From Mariprofundaceae bacterium (lineage in GTDB: Bacteria > Pseudomonadota > Zetaproteobacteria > Mariprofundales > Mariprofundaceae): a stretch of 64,000 nucleotides of DNA. The stretch is taken from contig JAUZQO010000024.1 of the NCBI GenBank assembly GCA_030950925.1, positions 1 through 64,000 of the forward strand, written 5' to 3'. The stretch's first letter is position 1. Each line of letters opens with the position of its first letter. The notes below the pieces were generated by a model. It was not told the origin of the DNA, made no database searches, and saw only the letters and a list, made by a program, of their open reading frames with translations. Below are positions 21,251 through 32,372 of the stretch, piece by piece. The translations under genes and the position numbers were made by a program.

Positions 21251-22866
21251 TTAAATAACTCCTTGATGGGTAGTTGATAATCTTCAGGGTGTTGTGGATC
21301 GCATTGAGCGACTTGTTTCAATAAATAATGGGCGCGTAAAAACATGCGTTGTGCTATCTTAGGATCCAGAATAAAACGTGTGGATGTTGCCAAAGACCGC
21401 GCCAACCCTAAGGCTAAGCGAATTTGAAATGAACTGTCACCTTGTTGTGTTGCAAATGTTTGCATGGCTTGATAAAAATCATGGATTTGTTTGCGAATAC
21501 GTCGCCGTTGGGGAGCATCAAACACCTGTAAGCGATCATGTGAAATAATAAATACCGAAACATCCTGTACATAATCCATATGTGTGGAACGGTGTAAATC
21601 AATAAAGTGAATTTGCTTACTGTTGGGTTCATAAAGAATATTATCAATATTGAAGTCACCATGAATCAACATGCTGCGCGGTACTTTTAATTGATATTCC
21701 ACTTTTTCTGCAGCTTGTAGCAAGGCTTCAAATGTTTTGGGTGATTGACCACAAATATACGTTTTACCCTGTCGAAATTCGGGATGAACAGCATAAACAT
21801 CGGCCAATCGTTTGCGTGTCTGACGGACAAAACTGGCGGGTTTGGGGCGTTTCCGCTGCCCATCTCCCCATACTTTTTTCAGGGTTTGGGTTAACGCCTT
21901 GATGGCAGCATGCATCACATGCATGGGTTCGTGCAACACAATGTGTTCAAAGGTCATGCCTTGCAAGTGTTCAATCAACAAGGATGCGCCCTTGTCATGT
22001 TTGTTGTAGGCAAGAATTTGAGGAGCAACACCTGGATAATGATCATGCCATGTTGCCACACCATGCAGTTCTTCTTTGAGTTTGCGTTTATCTCCCGATT
22101 TATAAATGACCAAGGGCTGGCTCTTTGCTTTGTCTTGTAAGGATGAAATACCACTACCAGAACGTGTTTCCGCGACAGATTGAATGTCCATATCAATCAT
22201 ATTTTGTTCACCATTCCAAGCGGAAACTGTATCTTGAAGGGCATGGAAACGCGGCATATCCATCGGTTGTCCGAGGTTGTTGGAAATAATGGCTTCGCTG
22301 ATACGCAATAAACTTTCGCCTGTTTGTTGGCAACAGCGCTGGGTAAAGAGTCCTGCAATCCAAACTTCGGTGTGTTGGCGTTGTTTGAGTTTGGTCGTGT
22401 ATGTTTTTAGCATTTTTTGGCATTGACGGCTGATTTTATGTTCACCCAAGCCCATATGCAGTGCCAAACGTGTATCACGTTGCCAAAAAGCTTGTTCAAG
22501 ATGTTGTAGGCTTTTGTTTAATTGACGTGCAACCAAGCGGTAAGGTGATAAATCAAGGATGTTGAAGTGTTCTGTTTGAACCCATTGCTGCATACATTCA
22601 TGGCATAGGCGTGTGATGTGTACCAAATCCGAAGCGATGGCATTGAGGGTTCGGTGTTGCATCCAAATAAGGGGGGTTGGTTCACTTGTGTTTAATAAAA
22701 TACTGTTTTGAATGCGAAGGTTGAGGTTGTAAATATAGGCACTGCGTTCGCTCATACGCTGGAGGTGTATGGGTTCTGGATCTTGGGTGTATGTTTGTAA
22801 CAGTGAGAGTTGTGTTTCCACTTCAATCATCAGAAATCGTACGTTGTTTTTAAGCGTGTCAGTCAT
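21247..22866 (-). CDS. PhoU-like / aminoglycoside-phosphotransferase-like fusion
   Basis: 539 residues in two parts. Residues about 5-205 are all helical with two PhoU-like three-helix repeats (LNAIASDLVHITRLCHECM; GESLLRISEAIISNN). Residues about 250-530 form an APH-type kinase fold: VIYKSGDKRKLKEE with an ATP-site Lys and Glu, LIEHLQGMTFEHI hinge, HGDFNIDN catalytic loop (402-409) and FIDLHRS (421-427) with the Mg-binding Asp. All key kinase residues are present, so it should be active on a small molecule or protein. The PhoU part may sense phosphate or metal, which is inference. First gene of the minus-strand block, divergent from the thiolase gene. Confidence 0.78.
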   Translation of the reverse strand: MTDTLKNNVRFLMIEVETQLSLLQTYTQDPEPIHLQRMSERSAYIYNLNLRIQNSILLNTSEPTPLIWMQHRTLNAIASDLVHITRLCHECMQQWVQTEHFNILDLSPYRLVARQLNKSLQHLEQAFWQRDTRLALHMGLGEHKISRQCQKMLKTYTTKLKQRQHTEVWIAGLFTQRCCQQTGESLLRISEAIISNNLGQPMDMPRFHALQDTVSAWNGEQNMIDMDIQSVAETRSGSGISSLQDKAKSQPLVIYKSGDKRKLKEELHGVATWHDHYPGVAPQILAYNKHDKGASLLIEHLQGMTFEHIVLHEPMHVMHAAIKALTQTLKKVWGDGQRKRPKPASFVRQTRKRLADVYAVHPEFRQGKTYICGQSPKTFEALLQAAEKVEYQLKVPRSMLIHGDFNIDNILYEPNSKQIHFIDLHRSTHMDYVQDVSVFIISHDRLQVFDAPQRRRIRKQIHDFYQAMQTFATQQGDSSFQIRLALGLARSLATSTRFILDPKIAQRMFLRAHYLLKQVAQCDPQHPEDYQLPIKELFK

Positions 22867-22999
22867 ATATGCGGCAACGTACCTCGGTTGAAATTCCCCG
22901 CTACCGTTACCGACGTATAAATAAGCTATAATACTTATCGTGGTTTAAGAATTTGCAATGATCCTAAGTCGATAAGATTTGTAAAAAGTGGTGAACACA

Positions 23000-24316
23000 A
23001 TGCTAAAAATGAGACAAAGCAAATGTGAAATTATAATTGTTGCAGGTATCCGTACACCACTGGGTAAAATAGATGGTGCATTGTCGGGATTATCGGCGGT
23101 GGATTTGGGTATGCAGAGTATGCGAGAGCTGTTGGTGCGCTCACAAGTCACGCCTAAAGATATAGATGCGGTGATTGTGGGAAATGTGATTCAACCTGTA
23201 GAAGCAAGCAATATTGCCCGTGTGATTGCCTTAAATGCTGGTTTGCCCCGTTCGATTCCTGCGCACACTGTCCATCGCAACTGTGCATCGGGTATGCAAG
23301 CGATCACCGATGCAGCTGAAAAAATTCAACTTGGGCATGCCGATGTGGTTATGGCAGGTGGTGTGGAGTCTATGACCCATGCCCCGTTGCTTTTTCACGA
23401 TGATGTGCGTGCGGCGATGTCACGTTTGCAAAAAGCGCGTACGTGGCAAACGAAAATAAAAGTTCTCCCCCAATTGCTCAAAGCCTCATGGAAACCGCGT
23501 GTGGGATTGCTGGAAGGTTTGACCGATGCAACCATTGGCATGGGCATGGGGGATACAGCAGAGGTGCTGGCAAGAGAGTTTTCCTTGTCCCGTATTGAAC
23601 AGGATGCATGGGCACTACAAAGCCATGAACGGGCGCAAGCAGCATGGGAATCAGGGTGGTTTGATGAAGAGGTGATGCATGTATTTTCAGGTTCATCTTT
23701 TACACCTGTGCATCATGATGAAGGTATTCGTGTGGGGCAATCCATGCAGGCTTTGGTCAAACTACATCCTGCATTTGATCGGGCTCTGGGCAGTGTCACT
23801 GCTGGCAATAGTTCGCAGCTGACCGATGGCGCAGCCATGTTGATTGTATCGCACCGTGAAAAAGCCGAAGCCGAAGGCTGGCCTATTTTGGGTTATTTAC
23901 ATGACTGGACTTATACAGGGTGTGATCCCAAACGTATGGGAATGGGACCAGTACATGCCTGTCACCAATTGTTATCGGCTCGGAATCTTAGCATGGAAGA
24001 TATGGCAAGGGTGGAAATCAACGAGGCCTTTGCTGCGCAAGTGCTTGCCAATTTGGATGCACTTGGTTCGCAAACCTTTGCAGAAAAAACATGGGGTGAA
24101 GGCAAAGCGGTGGGTGCGCCCGATTCCAGTGTGTTGAATGTGCATGGCGGTGCGATTGCGATGGGGCATCCAGTGGGTATGACAGGTGCGCGTTTGATTC
24201 TTACCTTATTGCGTCAATTGAAACACGATACACAAGGTGGCTTGGGTTTGGCATCGTTGTGTATTGGGGGTGGACAAGGCGCGGCAGTGTTGCTTGGAGG
24301 TGAAGCATGGAAATGA
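23000..24316 (+). CDS. Acetyl-CoA C-acyltransferase (thiolase)
   Basis: Thiolytic enzyme that closes the beta-oxidation cycle (FadA/FadI type), of about 438 residues. The acyl-accepting Cys is in HRNCASGMQAI, followed by GGVESMTHAPLL. The C-terminal catalytic set is NEAFAAQVLANL, HGGAIAMGHPVGMTGAR and CIGGGQGAAVLL. I take the ATG at 23000; GTG codons at 22988 and 22991 and an ATG at 23009 are alternatives, none with a convincing ribosome site. Its end overlaps the next gene by 10 bases. FadI is slightly favoured over FadA by length and gene order. Confidence 0.9.
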   Translation: MLKMRQSKCEIIIVAGIRTPLGKIDGALSGLSAVDLGMQSMRELLVRSQVTPKDIDAVIVGNVIQPVEASNIARVIALNAGLPRSIPAHTVHRNCASGMQAITDAAEKIQLGHADVVMAGGVESMTHAPLLFHDDVRAAMSRLQKARTWQTKIKVLPQLLKASWKPRVGLLEGLTDATIGMGMGDTAEVLAREFSLSRIEQDAWALQSHERAQAAWESGWFDEEVMHVFSGSSFTPVHHDEGIRVGQSMQALVKLHPAFDRALGSVTAGNSSQLTDGAAMLIVSHREKAEAEGWPILGYLHDWTYTGCDPKRMGMGPVHACHQLLSARNLSMEDMARVEINEAFAAQVLANLDALGSQTFAEKTWGEGKAVGAPDSSVLNVHGGAIAMGHPVGMTGARLILTLLRQLKHDTQGGLGLASLCIGGGQGAAVLLGGEAWK

Positions 24317-26319
24317 CATCAACAGTAAGCTTGATATGGCATAAGCAACAAGCGACCTTATTGTTTTCACGGGGTGATAAGTCCGTCAATGTGTTGGATG
24401 AAGCTTGTATGCAGGCTTTGGCATCCTGTATGGATGAATTGGAGCTTGCGTCGCCGACATATTTATTGCTTCGTAGTGATAAAGCCCACTGTTTCCTTGC
24501 TGGTGCGGATGTGCATGCCATTGCCGCTGTAAACAATGCGGAACAGGGGTGTTTGTTGGCAAAGCGTGGACAGGATTTGTGCTTACGCTTGCAACAACTG
24601 CCCTGTGTATCTATTGCGGTGGTGCAGGGCCTATGTTTGGGCGGTGGACTAGAACTGGCACTGGCATGTGATGCAATTTTAGCTGTTGATGATAAAAAAA
24701 CGCAATTGGGTTTGCCTGAAATTAAATTGGGTATTCACCCTGGTTTTGGTGGTTGTGTACGTTTGCCCAAAAAGGTCGGGTGGCTTAAAGCCAGTGAGAT
24801 GATTTTAAGTGGACGCAGTGTTCATGCCAAGCAAGCCAAACGTTTGGGCTTGGCAGATATGGTATGTTATATGGAGCAAGTGGAGCAAGCCGTGGATGTG
24901 TTGGTGGCGAAAGGTAAAAAACAGCAAGGCATGAAACCATATTGGTTTTCATTGCCACCTTTACGCGCCTTTTTCTTTTATGTGCTAGAATGGAAGGTAA
25001 AAGCACGTTTTCCTGTATTGGATATGGATGAAGCTTACCCTGCCTTATCTGCAACCTTGCAACTGTTTCGGAATATTGCAGGCATGGATGATGCAGAAGC
25101 TTATACACTGGAAGCGCAATCTATTGGTAGATTGGCGGTGACCGATAGCTGTAAAAACCTTATTCATGTGTTTTTTCTTGGTGAAGGGCTGAAACACCAA
25201 GCGGCTGTGCGTGCAGGGCAAACAATGGCGGCAGATTTGCGACATACCGCAGTCTATGGCGCAGGTGTGATGGGCAGTGGTATTGCTTGGGTGGTGAGCA
25301 AGCAGGGGCGTGTTGATTTACACGATGTATCTGCGGTTGCCTTGAGTCGAGGTATGACACATATCGCAGGCTTTGCCAAACGAACTCTCTCTCATGGGCG
25401 ACAACGTCTGCAAAGTATTCGCCCCACGTTGGATGCCAGTGGTTTGCATGCGGCAGATGTGGTACTGGAAGCAGTGGTGGAAGATTTATCCATCAAGCAA
25501 AAGCTTTGGCAGGATGTGGAAAGTAAAGTGAGTGAAACAACTCTGTTATTGAGCAATACATCATCGCTTTCGGTCACAGCGCAGCAAAAGGGGCTTCAAT
25601 ATCCCGAACGTTTGGCTGGTCTACACTTTTTCAATCCAGCTCCCAAAATGCCGCTGGTTGAAATTATTGCGGGTGAACAAACATCGCCTGAAACCATTCA
25701 AGCTGTGGCCGCTTGGGCGGTTTCATTGGGTAAATATCCTGTGGTGGTCGCAGATCGTCCTGGTTTTTTGGTCAACCGTTGTTTGATGCCATTGATGACT
25801 GCGGCATTACGTTTGGTCTCAGAAGGTCAATCTATTGTGCATGTGGATGGTATTTTGAAAGCCTATGGCTTGCCGATGGGTGCGATTGAACTGGCAGATC
25901 GGGTGGGTTTGGATATTTGTTTGCATGTGGGTGAACATTTGAGCGCAAGTTTCGATACAGATGTGTTCCAGTTGCCAACATGGTTTGCACGCATGGTGAA
26001 AGATGGTGTGTTGGGTGAAAAATCAGGCGCAGGTTTTTATGTGTATGAAAAAGGCAAAGCCAAGCATATCAATGAAGGTTTACACGCATATTTGAGTTGT
26101 ACAACACGGGAAAAAGAATGCGATGCCAACATCGCTGATGATGTGGTGATGGGTAAACAGGCTGTGTTGGATGCTTGTTTGTTGCCGATGTTACGCGAAG
26201 CTCAGCGTTGTTTGGATGAGGGTGTGGTGGATGATGCCAAACATTTGGATGCTGCGATGATTTATGGCATCGGTTTCCCCCCTTTTCGTGGTGGTTTGTT
26301 GCATGCAATGTTGGATTGA
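24307..26319 (+). CDS. fadJ: Enoyl-CoA hydratase / 3-hydroxyacyl-CoA dehydrogenase
   Basis: Multifunctional beta-oxidation enzyme of 670 residues. The crotonase half carries GGGLELALACD and LPEIKLGIHPGFGG, with both catalytic glutamates. The dehydrogenase half has the NAD fold VYGAGVMGSGIAW, the catalytic His in LHFFNPAPKMPLVE, and DRPGFLVNRCLM. A final HAD_C repeat ends GFPPFRGGLLHAM. It is somewhat shorter than E. coli FadJ or FadB (about 715-730). The symbol is by analogy with the fadI-fadJ pair, and fadB remains possible. It follows the thiolase as one operon. Confidence 0.88.
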   Translation: MEMTSTVSLIWHKQQATLLFSRGDKSVNVLDEACMQALASCMDELELASPTYLLLRSDKAHCFLAGADVHAIAAVNNAEQGCLLAKRGQDLCLRLQQLPCVSIAVVQGLCLGGGLELALACDAILAVDDKKTQLGLPEIKLGIHPGFGGCVRLPKKVGWLKASEMILSGRSVHAKQAKRLGLADMVCYMEQVEQAVDVLVAKGKKQQGMKPYWFSLPPLRAFFFYVLEWKVKARFPVLDMDEAYPALSATLQLFRNIAGMDDAEAYTLEAQSIGRLAVTDSCKNLIHVFFLGEGLKHQAAVRAGQTMAADLRHTAVYGAGVMGSGIAWVVSKQGRVDLHDVSAVALSRGMTHIAGFAKRTLSHGRQRLQSIRPTLDASGLHAADVVLEAVVEDLSIKQKLWQDVESKVSETTLLLSNTSSLSVTAQQKGLQYPERLAGLHFFNPAPKMPLVEIIAGEQTSPETIQAVAAWAVSLGKYPVVVADRPGFLVNRCLMPLMTAALRLVSEGQSIVHVDGILKAYGLPMGAIELADRVGLDICLHVGEHLSASFDTDVFQLPTWFARMVKDGVLGEKSGAGFYVYEKGKAKHINEGLHAYLSCTTREKECDANIADDVVMGKQAVLDACLLPMLREAQRCLDEGVVDDAKHLDAAMIYGIGFPPFRGGLLHAMLD

Positions 26320-26370
26320 ACGCATGCAGTAGCGTTTTTTCACTCGCGTCATTTCCAAACTAAAAGCATG

Positions 26371-26506
26371 GTCATTCCCGAAATTGTTTATCGGGAATCC
26401 ACAAGCTAAAAGCATCATCGCGAAGGCGTGGCGGAATTTCCTCATTCCCATCCTCCTCGGTGGGAATGGATACGACAATACCGCTCCCACGCAGGTGCAT
26501 GGGAGC
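26371..26506. repeat. Cluster of three hairpins before guaB
   Basis: The 294-base gap between fadJ and guaB holds three inverted repeats: GTCATTCCCGAAATTG with TATCGGGAAT (26371-26399, hairpin 2 of the dispersed repeat alone), CATTCCCATCC with CGGTGGGAATG (26444-26469), and GCTCCCACGCA with GCATGGGAGC (26483-26506). The rest shows no gene. An extended -10-like TGGTAGAAT at 26552-26560 could be the guaB promoter, without a clear -35. Confidence 0.55.
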
Positions 26507-26580
26507 GAGGGAACTCTTTATATTGAAGGTGCGCCGAATGCCGCGCGTTCGTGGTAGAATTCATCAACCATGCGGGCTAG

Positions 26581-28089
<1,509 letters not shown>

Positions 28090-28094
28090 AAATA

Positions 28095-28150
28095 ACCACC
28101 AAGGCACAGCGTTTTATGCGTTTTTCTTTGTGTCTTCGTGACTTTGTGGT
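28095..28150. repeat. Imperfect palindrome between guaB and guaA
   Basis: ACCACCAAGGCACAG (from 28095) is an imperfect inverse of CTTTGTGTCTTCGTGACTTT followed by GTGGT (to 28150). It nearly fills the 70-base gap. Its sequence differs from the two-hairpin family. Similar CACCAAGGCACAAAG / CTTTGTGTCTTTGTG motifs are, to my recollection, scattered in many bacterial genomes. Confidence 0.6.
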
Positions 28151-28159
28151 GAAATAAAT

Positions 28160-29707
28160 ATGGATAAAATATTAATTCTTGATTTTGGTTCGCAATATAC
28201 GCAATTGATTGCACGGCGTGTGCGCGAAGCTAAGGTGTTTAGTGAGCTGCATCCTTGGGATATGTCGGAAGATGCTATTCGTGCGTTTGCACCATCGGGC
28301 ATCATTCTTTCGGGTGGACCGAATTCTGTCTATGAGGATGAAACGCCGAAGGCACCGCAAGTGGTGTTTGAACTCGGTGTGCCAGTGTTGGGTATTTGCT
28401 ATGGTATGCAAACCATGGCGGCACAATTGGGTGGCAGTGTTGAAACAGGTGATGTGTGTGAATTTGGTTACGCGGAAGTCAGCGCGTGTACTGATTCGCG
28501 TTTGTTATCGGGTATTCAAGATCATGCCAGTGGAAGCTTGGATGTGTGGATGTCGCATGGAGATAAGGTCACGGCACTTCCTGAAGGTTTTGAAGTTTTA
28601 TGTCACAATGAGTCCACACCGATTGCAGGCATGGCCGATGAATTGCGCCATTTTTATGCCGTGCAATTTCACCCTGAAGTGACCCATACCCAACAAGGCG
28701 TGGCCATGTTGAATCGCTTCTTGCATGATATTTGTGGTTGCGGTGAATCATGGACGATGCCCAACTATATTGATGAAGCAGTGGCTCATATCCGTGCTCA
28801 AGTCGGTGATGAAGAAGTCATTCTTGGTTTGTCAGGGGGGGTGGATTCATCGGTGGCAGCAGCTTTGTTGCATCGAGCTATTGGCACACAACTGACCTGC
28901 GTGTTTGTGGATAATGGCTTGTTGCGTTTGAATGAAGGCGCAGAAGTCATGAAGACCTTCGCAGATCACTTGGGCGTGAAGGTGATTCATGTGGATGCTG
29001 CGGATGTGTTCCTTGGGCATTTGAAGGGCGTGGAAGATCCAGAAGCGAAGCGTAAGATTATTGGTCGTGAATTTGTCGAAGTGTTTCAGCAGGAATCCGC
29101 TAAATTGCCGCAAGCCAAATGGTTGGCACAAGGCACGATTTATCCCGATGTGATTGAATCGGCAGGCGGAAAAAATGGCAAAGCGAAGACCATCAAGAGC
29201 CATCATAATGTGGGTGGTTTGCCCGATACATTGCATTTGAAATTGCTGGAGCCATTGCGTGAATTATTCAAAGATGAAGTGCGTGAACTGGGCGTAGCTT
29301 TGGGTTTAGCACCAGAGATGGTCTATCGTCACCCTTTTCCAGGGCCTGGCTTGGGTGTGCGAATTTTGGGCGAAGTGAAAAAAGAATATGCAGATTTATT
29401 GCGCCGTGCTGATGCGATTTTTATTGAAGAGTTGCGGGCATCGGGTTGGTATGAAAAAACATCGCAAGCCTTTGTGGTGTTTTTACCTGTAAAATCTGTG
29501 GGCGTGATGGGGGATGGACGAACGTATGAATGGGTTGTAGCACTTCGCGCCGTTCAAACAGAAGATTTCATGACAGCACACTGGGCTGAATTGCCACATG
29601 CTTTGTTGGGCAAGGTTTCCAACCGTATTATCAATGAAGTGCGTGGTATCAATCGGGTTGTTTATGATGTATCGGGTAAACCACCAGCGACCATAGAGTG
29701 GGAATAA
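28160..29707 (+). CDS. guaA: GMP synthase (glutamine-hydrolysing)
   Basis: Aminates XMP to GMP. 515 residues with a class I glutamine amidotransferase half ([19 protein letters not shown], nucleophile Cys in [15 protein letters not shown]) and an ATP-pyrophosphatase half (P-loop [15 protein letters not shown]). The dimerisation domain ends [14 protein letters not shown], an invariant C terminus. The ribosome site is weak. Co-directional with guaB. Confidence 0.97.
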   Translation: MDKILILDFGSQYTQLIARRVREAKVFSELHPWDMSEDAIRAFAPSGIILSGGPNSVYEDETPKAPQVVFELGVPVLGICYGMQTMAAQLGGSVETGDVCEFGYAEVSACTDSRLLSGIQDHASGSLDVWMSHGDKVTALPEGFEVLCHNESTPIAGMADELRHFYAVQFHPEVTHTQQGVAMLNRFLHDICGCGESWTMPNYIDEAVAHIRAQVGDEEVILGLSGGVDSSVAAALLHRAIGTQLTCVFVDNGLLRLNEGAEVMKTFADHLGVKVIHVDAADVFLGHLKGVEDPEAKRKIIGREFVEVFQQESAKLPQAKWLAQGTIYPDVIESAGGKNGKAKTIKSHHNVGGLPDTLHLKLLEPLRELFKDEVRELGVALGLAPEMVYRHPFPGPGLGVRILGEVKKEYADLLRRADAIFIEELRASGWYEKTSQAFVVFLPVKSVGVMGDGRTYEWVVALRAVQTEDFMTAHWAELPHALLGKVSNRIINEVRGINRVVYDVSGKPPATIEWE

Positions 29708-29732
29708 ATTGAATTATAAACAGGGGTATATG

Positions 29733-30542
29733 ATGAAGAAAAGTATGATTGCAGTTACAGCTGCAGCGCTTGCACTTACAATGTTGGCAACAGCATGTTC
29801 CAATGATAAAGATGATGCCAAAGAAACTGCTAAGGTTGCGCATGAAACAGCAGAACAGATGGCTGGAAAAACAGAAAACAGCACGGGAACATGGAAATCA
29901 GAAAATGCTAAGCTAAGTTATGCGATTGGACTTGATGTGGGTAACTCATTAAAAACATTGGGAACTGATATTGATCGCGATACATTTATGGAAGCTTTGA
30001 ATGCACAACTGGATGGTAAAACCGCCCGTTTAGATGCAGCTGAAGCAGCAAAAGTAAAACAAATATTTTTCCAGAAACGTGCGGCGAAACAAGTCGAAGA
30101 ACGTAAGGCGAAAGCAGCAGATAATAAAGCCGCTGGTGAGAAGTTCTTGGCTGAAAATGCCAAGAAAGAAGGCGTGAAAGTGACTGTAAGCGGCTTGCAA
30201 TATGAAGTGTTGAAAATGGGTGATGGACCTAAGCCTGTGGCAACCGATAAAGTGAAGGTTCATTATCGTGGAGAGTTGTTGGATGGCACTGTATTTGATT
30301 CATCCTACAAACGTGGACAACCCATTTCATTCCCATTGAATGGCGTGATCAAAGGTTGGACAGAAGGTGTACAATTGATGCCTGTGGGTTCTAAGTTTAA
30401 ATTTTATATTCCTTCATCTTTGGCTTATGGTGCGAATGGAGCGGGCAAAGCAATTGGCCCCGATTCGACATTGATTTTTGAAGTGGAATTGTTGGCGATT
30501 GAAACACCGAAGAATGTCAAAGCGGCATCTGCTGCGAAGTAA
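29733..30542 (+). CDS. FKBP-type peptidyl-prolyl isomerase lipoprotein
   Basis: Mip/FkpA-like periplasmic proline isomerase and chaperone of about 269 residues. The start is the ATG at 29733 (AGGGG 6-7 bases before); an upstream in-frame TTG is unlikely. The signal ends in a lipobox-like LATAC, so it is probably lipidated. A helical dimerisation region (LSYAIGLDVGNSLKTLG and a Lys/Ala-rich helix) precedes the FKBP domain: KVHYRGELLDGTVFDSS, FPLNGVIKGWTEGVQLM, IPSSLAYG. It is separated from ffh by a weak hairpin (AAAGGG/CCCTTT) that may terminate it. Confidence 0.92.
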   Translation: MKKSMIAVTAAALALTMLATACSNDKDDAKETAKVAHETAEQMAGKTENSTGTWKSENAKLSYAIGLDVGNSLKTLGTDIDRDTFMEALNAQLDGKTARLDAAEAAKVKQIFFQKRAAKQVEERKAKAADNKAAGEKFLAENAKKEGVKVTVSGLQYEVLKMGDGPKPVATDKVKVHYRGELLDGTVFDSSYKRGQPISFPLNGVIKGWTEGVQLMPVGSKFKFYIPSSLAYGANGAGKAIGPDSTLIFEVELLAIETPKNVKAASAAK

Positions 30543-30607
30543 TTGAATATGAGTATGTGAGTGAAAGGGGGGGCGTATCGTCTTCCCTTTTACGTTTGGA
30601 GTGGATG

Positions 30608-31969
30608 ATGTTTAGTCGTTTAAGTGAAAAAATTGGTGGTATTGCAGATAAATTACGCGGTTCAGCGCGTATTACCGAAGCGGATTTGGATGCCACATTG
30701 CGTGACATGCGTATGGCATTGTTGGAAGCCGATGTGGCTTTACCTGTGGTGCGTCATTTGATGCAAGAAGCACGTGAGCGTGCTTTGGGTGCCGATGTTG
30801 CCAAGAGTTTGAATCCTGGACAGGTGATTGTAAAAATTCTCAATGATGTGCTGGCTGATGTGTTGGGTGGTCAGCGGCGTGATTTGAATTTATCCAAAAT
30901 TCCATCCATTATTTTGTTGTGTGGCTTGCAAGGTGCAGGTAAAACCACGACTGCGGGGAAGTTGGCGCGTTTACTAACATCACAAGGTAAGAAAGTGGCG
31001 TTGACGAGTGTGGATGTGACCCGCCCCGCGGCACGTGAACAATTGCAAGTCTTGGCGGGGCAAGTGGGTGTGCCTTATGTGCAAGGTGAAGGCAGTACTG
31101 CTTCTGCAATGGCTTTATCAGCGTTGCAATTGGCGCGTACAGGTGGTCATCATGTCTTAATTCTGGATACAGCGGGTCGTCAGGTTGTTGATGATGGTTT
31201 GATGGCAGAAATAAAGTCTGTGGCGGATGCAGTGCAAGCCAGTGAACGTTTATTGGTATTGGATGCGATGACAGGGCAAACAGCCTTACAAATTGCCGAA
31301 CAATTTCATGCAACTGTTGATTTATCTGGTTGCGTGTTGACCAAAACCGATGCCGATGTACGCGGTGGTGCGGCACTTTCTGTGGCCTATAGTACGGGCG
31401 TACCTGTTCGCTATGTGGGTACAGGTGAAAAGATTGAAGCCTTTGAAATATTTGACCCACAACGCATGGCAGGGCGTATTCTTGGACAAGGTGATGTGGT
31501 CGGTTTGGTTGAAAAAATCCAAGCCAATGTGGATGAAGATACGGCCAACCGTTTAGCCAAGAAAATGAATAAAGGTTCGTTTGATTTGATGGATTTCGCA
31601 GATCAATTGGGACAAATGCAAAATATGGGTGGCATGGCAGGCATGATGAAAATGTTGCCTGGCATGAATATTCCCAAAGAAGCGATGTCGCAAATTGATG
31701 AGAAACCGATGAAGCGCATGCAAGCAATGGTTTACTCGATGACAGCCAAAGAGCGGCAATATCCCAAGCTTATCAATGGTAGTCGCAAGAAGCGTATTGC
31801 CATAGGTTCTGGAACATCGGTGCCTGATTTGAATCGTATGTTGAAACAGTTCGCGCAAATGCAGAAAATGATGAAGAAAATGAAGGGCGGCAAAGGCAAA
31901 CGTATGATGGCTCAATTGGCAGGTAAAATGGGCAGTTTTGGTGGCATGTCTGGCATGCCGAAGATGTAG
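30608..31969 (+). CDS. ffh: Signal recognition particle protein
   Basis: GTPase of the bacterial SRP that targets membrane proteins to FtsY and SecYEG. About 453 residues from the ATG at 30608, preceded by GGAG; the preceding ATG (30605) is an alternative. N domain, then G domain with GLQGAGKTTTAGKLARLL, DTAGRQ, TKTDADVRGGAALS. The Met-rich M domain (GGMAGMMKMLPGMNIPK, SRKKRIAIGSGTSV) binds 4.5S RNA and signal peptides. Upstream of rpsP, as in many proteobacteria. Confidence 0.97.
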   Translation: MFSRLSEKIGGIADKLRGSARITEADLDATLRDMRMALLEADVALPVVRHLMQEARERALGADVAKSLNPGQVIVKILNDVLADVLGGQRRDLNLSKIPSIILLCGLQGAGKTTTAGKLARLLTSQGKKVALTSVDVTRPAAREQLQVLAGQVGVPYVQGEGSTASAMALSALQLARTGGHHVLILDTAGRQVVDDGLMAEIKSVADAVQASERLLVLDAMTGQTALQIAEQFHATVDLSGCVLTKTDADVRGGAALSVAYSTGVPVRYVGTGEKIEAFEIFDPQRMAGRILGQGDVVGLVEKIQANVDEDTANRLAKKMNKGSFDLMDFADQLGQMQNMGGMAGMMKMLPGMNIPKEAMSQIDEKPMKRMQAMVYSMTAKERQYPKLINGSRKKRIAIGSGTSVPDLNRMLKQFAQMQKMMKKMKGGKGKRMMAQLAGKMGSFGGMSGMPKM

Positions 31970-32078
31970 ATTTTAGAAAATGCCTGTGTATAGTGCGCCG
32001 CCGCATTGATAATGAGAAAATAAGACGTATGAACTTTTCAGAAATGAAAAATCCACATGCGTTCGGAGGTTTGGAAAT

Positions 32079-32318
32079 ATGGCAGCAGTGATTCGTTTGC
32101 AACGTGGTGGACGTAAGAAACGCCCTTTTTATGCAGTTGTAGTCATGGATGAACGCAAACGTCGTGATGGCGCTTTTATTGAAAAAGTGGGTTATTATGA
32201 TCCTTGTAAAGAACCTGAAGTGATTGAATTGGATCTTGAAAGTATCAAAGCTTGGACGGATAAAGGTGCGCAACCTTCTGATCGTGTGGCGAGTTTGATT
32301 GCCAAGGTTTCTGCTTAA
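32079..32318 (+). CDS. rpsP: 30S ribosomal protein S16
   Basis: 79-residue ribosomal protein needed for assembly of the 30S body. [20 protein letters not shown] and [19 protein letters not shown] are family hallmarks. A GGAGG-containing ribosome site precedes the ATG. First gene of the rpsP-rimM-trmD cluster. Confidence 0.97.
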   Translation: MAAVIRLQRGGRKKRPFYAVVVMDERKRRDGAFIEKVGYYDPCKEPEVIELDLESIKAWTDKGAQPSDRVASLIAKVSA

Positions 32319-32372
32319 CCATTTTGAAGCATAGATGCACGTATTCGTGGATAGGTGCATTTAGAGGCTGAT

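Noticed and set aside
22867-22999. Promoter with TATAAT at 22927-22932 for the thiolase gene
   Set aside because: The hexamer is present, but no acceptable -35 lies at proper spacing, so I did not list it as a feature.
30909-31727. A 272-codon minus-strand frame inside ffh
   Set aside because: Composition is His/Pro/Leu-rich as in antisense frames, it lacks a ribosome site, and ffh on the plus strand is unmistakable.
31773-32360. A 195-codon minus-strand frame across the ffh end and rpsP
   Set aside because: It is antisense to two conserved genes and shows no recognisable domain.
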